From Lentisphaerota bacterium (GTDB taxonomy: Bacteria; Verrucomicrobiota; Lentisphaeria; Victivallales; UBA1829): 49,297 nucleotides of DNA. Below the pieces are notes generated by a model. That model was given only the letters and a program-made list of their open reading frames with translations. It did no database searches and had not been told where the DNA came from. Shown one piece after another: positions 43,201-49,297 of the stretch. The translations under genes and the position numbers were made by a program. The stretch is from contig SUWI01000011.1 in the NCBI GenBank assembly GCA_015061565.1, forward strand, positions 1-49,297, given 5' to 3'. Position 1 is the stretch's first letter. Every line of letters begins with the position of its first letter.

Positions 43201-44064
43201 TCCGTGCGGAAATTCCATTGTGCATCCATCGCCGGCTGGCCGGGGAGCGAGCCGCTGCCGCTCACCATGGAATTTTCGGCGAAAAATCCGGTCCCTGCCT
43301 ATCCGGCTCTGATGCTCGAAGGGGATAAGATCGCCCGCGAACTTTTTCTGGATGAAGATGAGGCCAGGGAAGCCCATGACCGGGCGCTGATCCATTTATG
43401 GAAACAGGCCTTGCCGCAGATCCTGAAACCGTTGCGGAACAGCCTCAAGCCGACCCCGCAGATGGATCTGGAATATTTCCTGCATTATCCCGACTGGAAA
43501 GAAGATGTGATCGATCTCGCAGTCCGTTCCGCGATGGGCGGCGACCTCTGGGAGATCCGGTCCGGTGATGTGTTTGCGGAGAAACTGGAAGAATCGCGCG
43601 ATTCCGTCGCGCAGGAAGTGCTGGAACGGTTCGAACAGCTCAAGGCATTGGACGCTCCGCTCCGCGAAGTGCGGCGTCTTCAGGACCAGCTGCGCGAAGG
43701 TTCTCCCGCCGAACTCGATTCCGTGGCGGAACTGGAACTGTATTTCCGGCCGGGTTTTTTCCGCACGCCGGAACTGTTCGAACGCACGGGTCATTATCTC
43801 AAGGCGCTGGCGGTCCGGCTGCGCCGTGCTGCCGATTCCCCGGAAAAGGACCGCCAGAAAGGCGAATGGCTGGAAAGCTACATCCGCAAATGCCGTATCG
43901 CCGAAGAAGCGGTCCACGGGATCGAGAATTCCGCCGGTCTGCTGGATTTCCTGTTATTGCTGGAGGAGACTCGGGTCGCGGTTTACGCACCGGAGATCCG
44001 GCCGCTGGTCAAATGTTCGGAAAAAATCCTGGCACAGGCCTGGCAGGACCTGAAACTGAAATGA
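40204..44064 (+). CDS. hrpA: ATP-dependent RNA helicase HrpA
   Basis: A DEAH-box helicase of 1286 residues, the normal length for HrpA (about 1300). Helicase motifs are in order: GATGSGKT (98-105, Lys104), the Walker B DEVH form at 195-198, SAT (from about 228), QRRGRCGR (389-396). The long C-terminal region with the HA2/OB domain and the DUF3418-type tail completes the family. Known HrpA proteins act on mRNA and rescue of stalled ribosomes. The gene has an AGGAG site upstream and follows the sensor kinase by 47 bases, so it may be cotranscribed. The next gene has a promoter that overlaps its end region. Confidence 0.96.
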   Translation: MNSLDTTDSSLCRKAEQLFRQLLLRDRARVAARLKTAGTLARPEQEKLCAYLENLSAHALTRFAERLKTDTDPELPIAAKRDEISQALKDHPVVIVCGATGSGKTTQLPKIALAAGFGRYGRIGCTQPRRIAASSLARRLAVETGCECGAEVGYKVRFDDRTARNTVVKFMTDGILLAETRNDPRLLEYECLILDEVHERTLNIDFLLGYVKKLLQKRRNLRVVISSATLESERISEFFDGAPVIQVEGRTYPIEDCYLPPEEEEELPESIARAVDFLSSLDRGGDILVFLPGEREIRDCFEMLEGRSLPHTRLLPLFGRLSAGDQQKVFHPDSMRRIILATNVAETSITIPGIRFVIDSGLVRLSRYNPRSRIQELQIETVSQASARQRRGRCGRVRDGVCVHLYSEEQYHDFAEYTPPEIQRSSLAGVLLQMESLRLGAIEDFPLIDPPSPALVREGRQMLEDLLALDASDRLTRDGWKMAEMPLDPHLAKMLMSAVRYKILPEMLVIAAWLSIPDPRERPMEAAAAADQAHRRFSCPESDFISILVLHQALEELLAKRSSNQALRLFAKKNYYNYRRLREWRNLIDDLKEICHDNQWNCEGKISLEHLSTDIVHKALMSALPRQLGCFDPETNLFSDMKGKKFTIFPGSALAKLKKTPPWVMFFILVETSRVFARTNAVVEPRWLEETAPHICSRSYDLIHWDADSGFVYARERVMAGQLLIHPGRRCHYAKVRPDEARHVFIREGLASGLARLPGSWLDAFNSLLQDLRQLEVKMRRPDDLLNLQAVIDHFEQVLPQEVHSVRALKDDWQKNHRDYSPDPDDIVLIPFDELHEDDYPDFLTASGMRFPLRYVFDPGEENDGITLRIKQEMLNLLDPCLMEYLVPGYLAEKVGFLLRSMNKSLRKQFMPLDEVTDAFMEQFRAGEIFTGQDLADSLCGFLRDFRGDAPDPDLFREMELPEYLIMKLAVEDSSGHVRIYREFPGGEVSHSKLSHALPSVRKFHCASIAGWPGSEPLPLTMEFSAKNPVPAYPALMLEGDKIARELFLDEDEAREAHDRALIHLWKQALPQILKPLRNSLKPTPQMDLEYFLHYPDWKEDVIDLAVRSAMGGDLWEIRSGDVFAEKLEESRDSVAQEVLERFEQLKALDAPLREVRRLQDQLREGSPAELDSVAELELYFRPGFFRTPELFERTGHYLKALAVRLRRAADSPEKDRQKGEWLESYIRKCRIAEEAVHGIENSAGLLDFLLLLEETRVAVYAPEIRPLVKCSEKILAQAWQDLKLK

Positions 44065-44079
44065 CCATGCGGAACGTAT

Positions 44080-44108
44080 TTGACAAGATCGGCCGCGGAA
44101 AGTATATT
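44080..44108 (+). promoter_or_regulatory. Near-consensus promoter of the DUF2339 gene
   Basis: A perfect TTGACA (44080-44085), 17 bases and TATATT (44103-44108), 15 bases after the hrpA stop. It shows that the membrane protein gene has its own transcription start and starts at ATG 44152, not at the in-frame TTG that begins this very -35 box. Confidence 0.85.
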
Positions 44109-44151
44109 ATTGCAGGAGCGATTTGATTTCGAAAACAGGGAGCAGGTTCGA

Positions 44152-46083
44152 ATGTGTAATGAAGAATGGATCGTCGGCTTATTCGTGCTGCAGTTTATTG
44201 CCTTTGTCTGTTTGCTGATCAAATTCGGGAAAGTGCAGTCGGCTGTGGAAGAGCTCCGGCAGGAGATCCGGAAAGGACCGAAACCGGAAGGCAGTAAGCC
44301 GCCGGTTTCCGTTCGTCCTGCCGCCCCGGCTCCTGCGGTTGCGCCCCGTGCTGTCCCGCGGCCGGCCGAACCGCCGAAACCGGATCCCGCCGAGCCTCGG
44401 GTCCGTTCGGAATTCGATCACCGTTCGGCCATGGTTCTGGAACGGATCTGGAACTGGATCTGCGTGGGCGAAGAATACCGGCGGCCGGACGTGGCGTCCG
44501 AATATGCGGTGGCGGCGGTCTGGCTGATCCGTCTGGCGATCCTGACCTTGCTTGCGGGCATCGGGTTTCTCGCCAAATACATGATCGAACACAGTCTCTT
44601 TCCGCCGGTCCTGCGTGTGGCGGTCCTGACGGCGGTGGCGGTGGTGCTGCTGGCCGCCGGTCTCCGGCTCGTTTCCGGCCGTTATTCCTCCGTCGCCATG
44701 GCCTTGATCGGCTTGAGTTTCGCCGACGGTTTCCTGTGCATTTTCACGGCCGTCCGGCTGTACGGCCTGATCAGCGTGCCGTGGGGATATCTGGCGTTGA
44801 TCCTCCTGACCGCGTTCTGCATGTCCTTTTCGGCCCGCCGCAATTATCTTTTCCCCGCGCTGATCGCGGCTGCGGGCGGATATCTGGTCCCGCTGCTGCT
44901 GAACAGCCGCAGTCTGTCTCCCGAATGGCAGTTTGGATATCTCTCGCTGATCGGCGCGGGTGTGCTGTTCTGTGCATTTTTCCGCAGCTGGCGGATCCTT
45001 TACTGGCAGGTTTCCGTTTTGTATTTCATTGCGATGATGGTGCTGATCCAATGGTTCCCGCAGCAAAGCAGACTGATCATCTACACCTCGTTCGGCGACC
45101 GGAATGTTTTTCAGGGTTTCATCAACCTGAACTTCGTCATGCTCGCTCTGATCCCGCTGGTGCTCGTGAATATCCGGAAGGAACGTCTGACCCTGCCGGA
45201 CATTCTGCTGCATTGCTGGGTCCACGGCAGTTTTCTGCTGCTGACCGCCTGCCGCTTCCCGAGCCTGGCCGGGGGAGGAGATGTGAAGCGTTACTGTATT
45301 TATACGGCGGGATTGCTGGCGCTGGTCCAGCTGCCGCTGGCGAAAAAAGCCAACCGGACCGATCCGAACTGGACGGTCCTGCAGCTGCTGTTTTTATGCG
45401 GTTCGGTGATGATCCTGATCCCGCTGGAATTTTCCGCGCTCTGGGTGATGTCCGGCTGGATGGTCCTGTTCCTGATCCTGCTGGCGCTGTCGGGTCATCT
45501 CCGCTCGATTTTCCTGTATGCGGGCGGCCTCATCTGTGCGGTGGTCTCGGTCTACCGGGTCCTGTTCCGGGATCTGATCTGTCATCAGCTGTTTCTGAAA
45601 GGATCCTATCTCGCCGGACTGGAAAACCGGCTGATGGAGATCGGCATCCTGATCCTCGGCCTGTTTCTGGCGGTGTGGCTGCTGAAATATACCCGGCGGA
45701 AATATCCGGACGTTTTCCCCGGATTGCTCTCGCCGGTCAGCCTGATTTTCGCCTGTGCCGCTCTGGGGATGTTTTTCCTTTACAGTTCCGGGGAGCTGTG
45801 GCTGCTGCTGAAAGAATTCCTGCCGGAGTTCAAGCATGGCGGCCTTTCGCTGTGGTGGGGGATCTGGGCGCTGCTGCTTCTGCTGTACGGCATTCTGCGG
45901 GGCAATCTGGTCTGCCGGATCCTGGCGCTGATCCTGTTCGGCGTCTGCACGCTCAAAATTTTCCTGGTCGACCTGTCGTCGCTGCATGCGTTGTATAAAG
46001 TCGCCGCGTTTGTGGCGCTCGGACTGCTTCTGCTCACCGGTTCGGTGTTTTACACCCGCTTCAAGGATCGTCTGAATCCGTGA
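44152..46083 (+). CDS. DUF2339 multi-spanning membrane protein
   Basis: A 643-residue inner membrane protein. The N-terminus has a single hydrophobic segment (GLFVLQFIAFVCLLI), a proline- and alanine-rich linker with basic residues (about 45-85), then some 18 hydrophobic stretches (for example LAILTLLAGIGFLAKYMIEH and the final VAAFVALGLLLLTGSVFY). The GLLALVQ and GIGFLAKY segments are typical of DUF2339. The family's function is unknown; neighbours in other genomes suggest envelope roles. A GGGAGCAGG site precedes the ATG. Its 3' end faces the convergent AraC gene. Confidence 0.82.
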   Translation: MCNEEWIVGLFVLQFIAFVCLLIKFGKVQSAVEELRQEIRKGPKPEGSKPPVSVRPAAPAPAVAPRAVPRPAEPPKPDPAEPRVRSEFDHRSAMVLERIWNWICVGEEYRRPDVASEYAVAAVWLIRLAILTLLAGIGFLAKYMIEHSLFPPVLRVAVLTAVAVVLLAAGLRLVSGRYSSVAMALIGLSFADGFLCIFTAVRLYGLISVPWGYLALILLTAFCMSFSARRNYLFPALIAAAGGYLVPLLLNSRSLSPEWQFGYLSLIGAGVLFCAFFRSWRILYWQVSVLYFIAMMVLIQWFPQQSRLIIYTSFGDRNVFQGFINLNFVMLALIPLVLVNIRKERLTLPDILLHCWVHGSFLLLTACRFPSLAGGGDVKRYCIYTAGLLALVQLPLAKKANRTDPNWTVLQLLFLCGSVMILIPLEFSALWVMSGWMVLFLILLALSGHLRSIFLYAGGLICAVVSVYRVLFRDLICHQLFLKGSYLAGLENRLMEIGILILGLFLAVWLLKYTRRKYPDVFPGLLSPVSLIFACAALGMFFLYSSGELWLLLKEFLPEFKHGGLSLWWGIWALLLLLYGILRGNLVCRILALILFGVCTLKIFLVDLSSLHALYKVAAFVALGLLLLTGSVFYTRFKDRLNP

Positions 46084-46163
46084 CCTGAAAAAACCAGGAT
46101 AATAATTCAATTTGCCGTTACGATACGGACGGGAAAATGTTTTCCTGCGGCAGTCCTCCCGGC

Positions 46164-47009
46164 TCAGGACTGCTGAACCGATCCTCCCGCGGCAAGATTC
46201 ATGCGGTAGGTGCTTGGGGCAATACCGATGATCTTCTTGAAACACTTATCAAAATAGGCGATATCATAATAACCGAGTTCGGCAGCGATTTCAGAAATGG
46301 AAGCGGAAGTATTTTTCAGCCGTACGCAGGCCAGCTCGATCCGGCATCGGGCCAGATAATCGGAAAAAGTGATCCCGGTGAGTTTTTTAAACAGCCTGCC
46401 CGCATATTCTGGCGAGCCGCCGGTCACACTGGCCAAGTCGTCCAAAGTCAGTTTTTCACGGCAGCGCTTGATGACCAGATCCAGCAGCCGGGCGGCAGGA
46501 CGGGGATCCCCGCCTGGTTGTTTTGGTAGCGGAACGATCCTGCGGTTGCGCAGCAGTTCCAGCAGAAAACGCAGGAATACCGCTTTGACTGCCAGATTCT
46601 GGCCTGGACGGCTGAACTGGAGCTCCGAGCACAGTTCCGCCAGCAGAGAGGTCAGCCGGTCGAACACCGAAGCGGAGAACGTATATTTGCCGTATTTTTT
46701 CAGCACCGGCTCGAGAATCTTTATTTCCGCAGCGGACAGCATCCCATCGGAAAACATCACATTGTAAAATCGCATCCCGGGATTGTTGGTAAATTCATGC
46801 AGATCGCCTGGCCGGAGCACATATAAATCACCGTGCAGCATGGGAAAACGCCGGCCGTTAACAGCGCACCAGCCGGTGCCGCGGCAGACCAGAACCATTT
46901 CGTAACAGTCATGCACATGCTCTTTCTGATACAGCCGGTCCGGATTTTCCAGCCAGGCGGATATCGGCAATTCGGTTTTCTGATACTCTTTCAACTGAAA
47001 AAGCAGCAT
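46164..47009 (-). CDS. AraC-family regulator with cupin sensor domain
   Basis: A 281-residue regulator. The N-terminal cupin domain (about 25-95, KEHVHDCYEMVLVCRGTGWCAVNG then DLYVLRPGDLHEF) binds a small ligand, often a sugar; the C-terminus carries the two AraC helix-turn-helix motifs (LTLDDLASVTGGSPEYAGRLFK and ASISEIAAELGYYDIAYFDKCF). ATG 47009 follows a perfect AAGGAGGT; a longer open frame starting at 47045 would read through that site. It diverges from the GH127-like gene across a 177-base region with palindromes, so it most likely regulates that gene. Confidence 0.92.
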   Translation of the reverse strand: MLLFQLKEYQKTELPISAWLENPDRLYQKEHVHDCYEMVLVCRGTGWCAVNGRRFPMLHGDLYVLRPGDLHEFTNNPGMRFYNVMFSDGMLSAAEIKILEPVLKKYGKYTFSASVFDRLTSLLAELCSELQFSRPGQNLAVKAVFLRFLLELLRNRRIVPLPKQPGGDPRPAARLLDLVIKRCREKLTLDDLASVTGGSPEYAGRLFKKLTGITFSDYLARCRIELACVRLKNTSASISEIAAELGYYDIAYFDKCFKKIIGIAPSTYRMNLAAGGSVQQS

Positions 47010-47113
47010 TTCAAGACCTCCTTCCGGTAATATATCGGTTCTCATGTTTCGTTCAAGGGGAATTTTGATATTTTATCGGAAAAATACAAACAATAATTAT
47101 TTTTCTACTAGCC

Positions 47114-47143
47114 GAAAAAAGTTTTTCAGATTATATTTAATCT
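47114..47143. promoter_or_regulatory. Adjacent palindromes in the AraC/GH127-like divergent region
   Basis: GAAAAA-AG-TTTTTC (47114-47127) abuts AGATTA-TATT-TAATCT (47128-47143), two perfect palindromes side by side. They are about 45-70 bases upstream of the leader peptide start and may be operators of the divergent regulator. Confidence 0.4.
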
Positions 47144-47186
47144 TTGGAAAAACAAAAATCATAAACTTTTCAACAAAGGACGGATC

Positions 47187-47225
47187 ATGAACCGTTTTCC
47201 TAATTCATCAAGGTTTGAGCGATGA
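47187..47225 (+). CDS. 12-codon leader ORF coupled to the GH127-like gene
   Basis: ATG at 47187 has a good Shine-Dalgarno site (AAAGGACGG) directly upstream and encodes MNRFPNSSRFER before TGA at 47223-47225. That stop overlaps the ATG of the GH127-like gene as ATGA. The GH127-like ATG itself has almost no ribosome-binding site, so its translation probably depends on the leader. The peptide is rich in Ser, Arg and Phe but shows no attenuator-like run of one amino acid. Confidence 0.6.
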   Translation: MNRFPNSSRFER

Positions 47226-48925
47226 AAAACCGAAAATTGCACTGGCTTTCAGGAAACGACCTGACGTTGTCCGGCGAATATGGCCTGCTGCTGGATCAAA
47301 CTGTAAAAAAACGGCTGTACCGGATCGATTACCGTCAGCTGGTCGATCCGTTCCGTCACCGCGATGAACGGGACGGGGCATGGCGCTGTGAATTCTGGGG
47401 CAAGAATATCCGCGGGGCGATCCTGATTTGGCATCTGACGCACGACCCTCAGTTGGAACAATTGATTCGGAACAGCGTGGAAGATCTGCTGACCACCCAG
47501 ACCGACGACGGCTGCATCAGCTCGTATCCGGAAGAACAGCAGTTGGAAGGGTGGGATATCTGGGGCCGGAAATACGTGATGCTCGGGTTGATCAGATACT
47601 ATGACCTGATGGGTCGGGACAGCCGGATCCCCGGTGTTCTGGCCAGTCTGGCAAGGCACTTGCGGGGACAGCTGGCGCAGAAGGGGAAAAAGCTGCTGGA
47701 TTTCGGTATGCACGGCGGATTGGCCGCTTCCTCAATCTTGGGGGCGATTGTCCAGATATACCGGATAACCGGAGACCGGCAGTTCCTCGACTGGGCCAAT
47801 GAAATCGTCGAAAGCGGAGCGGTCGGCGGGATGAATATTTTTGAAGCTCCGCTCAACGGCGCCCTGCCCAAAGACATCGGCAACGGCAAAGCGTACGAGA
47901 TGATGAGCTGTTTCCAGGGTATGATCTCCCTGCAGGAATTCACGAACGATGAAAAACAGCTGGCGGCGGGAATGCGTTTCTTCCGGGATGTCCGAGACCA
48001 TGAACTGTTCATCACGGGTGCGGCCGGATTGAAAGACTGCTGGGGCGAATATTGGTTCGATGGCAAATCGATGCAGACCGAAACCGATCCGGAAAAAAGC
48101 GGCGCCCTGGGCGAAACCTGCATTACTGCGACCTGGCTGCATTACGGGAATGAACTGCTGCTGCAGACCGGGAATGCGGAAATTTCCGCCGCGATGGAGC
48201 GGACCGTTTACAACGCCGTGCCGGGTTCGGCTGATTTTACCACCGGACGCTGGATCCACCGGAATCCGACGCCGCTGACTTCACCCGCCAGTAAAATTCC
48301 GTCCGACGATCAGATCGGCCGCGGCTTCAAATCCCCGTTCGGCGGCAATGACTGCTGTCTGGCCCAGGGGCCGGAATCAGTTGGCATGGCGGCGGTAATG
48401 TCCGTTCTCCGCGATGACTCCGACGGGTGGTATCTCAATTTCTACATCCCGCTGGAAACTTCGCGTTTCATTGTTAAGGGCAATTATCCCTTCGGCGGAT
48501 CGGAACTGACTCTGGAATTCACTGCCGATTCCGCTTTCCCGCTGTATTTGAGACGTTCTGTTTACCTCAAGCAGGTGATCTGCCGCGGAGTCGAACTGGA
48601 ACTGCCTGACGACGGCTGGATCCCGGCCGGGACTTCTTTCCGGAGAGGGGAGATCATAACCTTGATTTTCGATACCTCACTGCATCAGGTGTTTCAGGAC
48701 GGGTGGACGGCTTTCACCGCAGGACCGGTGGTGCTGGCTCAGGATTCCCGGCTGGGGAACGTGGGGGCCGGTCTGACCGGCGATCCGGATTTTCAGCCCG
48801 ACGATCCGGTGACGGGTTTTCGGACGGTCTGGAAAAACCGGCATGGCCTGCGGCTGTGCGATTATGCCTCGGCGGGCTGTTTGCTGCAGCCGGACAATCT
48901 GCTGCAGGTGTGGCTCAAACCATGA
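47222..48925 (+). CDS. GH127-family (beta-L-arabinofuranosidase-like) glycoside hydrolase
   Basis: A 567-residue protein with no signal peptide. It has the family's alpha/alpha barrel (about 1-380; LVDPFRHRDERDGAWRCEFWG, HLTHDPQLEQLIRNSVEDLL) followed by beta-sandwiches. The zinc site of GH127 enzymes, E-x-C plus C-C, is present as Glu298 and Cys300 (LGETCITATW) and Cys378-Cys379 (GNDCCLAQGPE); one of these cysteines is the nucleophile in characterised GH127 arabinofuranosidases. Substrate preference may be beta-L-arabinofuranoside or a related sugar. It is preceded by a leader ORF with an ATGA overlap, and a pseudopilin gene follows 55 bases downstream. Confidence 0.86.
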   Translation: MKNRKLHWLSGNDLTLSGEYGLLLDQTVKKRLYRIDYRQLVDPFRHRDERDGAWRCEFWGKNIRGAILIWHLTHDPQLEQLIRNSVEDLLTTQTDDGCISSYPEEQQLEGWDIWGRKYVMLGLIRYYDLMGRDSRIPGVLASLARHLRGQLAQKGKKLLDFGMHGGLAASSILGAIVQIYRITGDRQFLDWANEIVESGAVGGMNIFEAPLNGALPKDIGNGKAYEMMSCFQGMISLQEFTNDEKQLAAGMRFFRDVRDHELFITGAAGLKDCWGEYWFDGKSMQTETDPEKSGALGETCITATWLHYGNELLLQTGNAEISAAMERTVYNAVPGSADFTTGRWIHRNPTPLTSPASKIPSDDQIGRGFKSPFGGNDCCLAQGPESVGMAAVMSVLRDDSDGWYLNFYIPLETSRFIVKGNYPFGGSELTLEFTADSAFPLYLRRSVYLKQVICRGVELELPDDGWIPAGTSFRRGEIITLIFDTSLHQVFQDGWTAFTAGPVVLAQDSRLGNVGAGLTGDPDFQPDDPVTGFRTVWKNRHGLRLCDYASAGCLLQPDNLLQVWLKP

Positions 48926-48980
48926 ATAATCAGGAATGAACGGTATTGATATGAACAATCTAACAGAAAGGACGATTCGA

Positions 48981-49297
48981 ATGAAAACGAACTTGAAACA
49001 GAGCCATCGGACAGCTGCAGGATTCACACTGATAGAACTCCTGGTTGTGATAGCGATCATTGCAATTCTGGCGGGCATGCTGCTGCCGGCGCTGAACAAT
49101 GCCAGGGAAAAAGCCCGTGGTACGGCCTGCTTGGGAAAAGTAAAACAACTGAGTCTGATGGTCGGACAATATCTGGACAACAACAATGAGACCTATATGC
49201 CGCAAGGTTTCTGCTGGTCGCTTGTCATGGAACGCGATATCAGCGGCTACTGTCCCAGCACGACCAAATTCAAAGACTGCAAAGATATTTTCAATGG
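48981..49297 (+). CDS. Pseudopilin-like protein, 3' end outside the window
   Basis: Open from ATG 48981 to the window edge (105 full codons) with AGAAAGGA upstream. The leader of 14 residues ends in AAG, then FTLIELLVV and the hydrophobic helix to GMLLPALN. It is the only one of the four pseudopilins here with Gly at the usual position just before the cleavage site. It follows the GH127-like gene in the same direction, repeating the enzyme-plus-pseudopilin pairing. Confidence 0.9.
   Translation, partial: MKTNLKQSHRTAAGFTLIELLVVIAIIAILAGMLLPALNNAREKARGTACLGKVKQLSLMVGQYLDNNNETYMPQGFCWSLVMERDISGYCPSTTKFKDCKDIFN

Noticed and set aside
41350..43395. 681-codon minus-strand frame inside hrpA
   Set aside because: It lies opposite conserved helicase sequence and shows no domains.
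44080..44151. TTG start for the DUF2339 gene at 44080
   Set aside because: This TTG is the beginning of a perfect -35 box. Starting at ATG 44152 puts the gene after its promoter and gives a proper N-terminal membrane segment.

Overview
The window looks like the chromosome of a GC-rich, Gram-negative, gut-type carbohydrate degrader of the Lentisphaerae (Victivallis-like). The evidence is four pseudopilin genes with the [24 protein letters not shown] type of N-terminus, two secreted DUF4838 proteins, a heparinase II/III-like enzyme, a GH127-like enzyme, a DUF2339 protein, and strong Shine-Dalgarno sites before nearly all genes. Taxonomy is inferred from gene content only. I saw no rRNA, tRNA, CRISPR array or transposase.

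Layout. (1) 1-6020: L-fucose isomerase, a divergent M24-like protein, a LacI-type regulator and a PfkB sugar kinase, with a 9-bp-repeat element in the regulator intergenic region. (2) 6060-6330: a small gene graveyard holding two decayed copies of neighbouring genes next to a 9-bp repeat. (3) 6329-11054, minus strand: an operon of GntR/LacI-type regulator, pseudopilin, DUF4838 protein and a small secreted protein that duplicates the DUF4838 protein's C-terminal domain. (4) 11156-14345, minus strand: an operon of deacetylase-like protein, ADP-ribosylglycohydrolase and a secreted tandem amidotransferase-fold protein. (5) 14390-20248: an AraC regulator diverging, through fully overlapping promoters, from an operon of Gfo/Idh oxidoreductase, pseudopilin, secreted protein and DUF4838 protein. 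(6) 20249-22896, minus strand: the housekeeping operon rpsP-khpA-trmD-rplS-rnhB, with no rimM and with trmD apparently starting at CTG. (7) 23004-31003, minus strand: a pseudopilin, two overlapping amidohydrolase genes (one with its metal ligands lost), a large heparinase-like lyase, a small lysine-rich protein with its own signals, and a large secreted protein. (8) 31023-46083: core and cell-envelope genes: folK, serA, an N-formylglutamate amidohydrolase/ATP-grasp pair, a TolC-like lipoprotein, prephenate dehydrogenase, a hybrid sensor kinase with degenerate phosphorylation sites, hrpA and DUF2339. (9) 46164-49297: an AraC regulator diverging from a GH127-like gene preceded by a 12-codon leader ORF, then a pseudopilin cut by the window end.

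How the genes work together. The accessory part repeats one theme: a one-component regulator, a pseudopilin, and one or more exported or sugar-active proteins, each locus with its own promoter. I read these as Lentisphaerae-style polysaccharide utilisation loci in which a dedicated pseudopilin may serve secretion or surface display of the partner enzyme. That role is inference. The parts between these loci are ordinary housekeeping genes.
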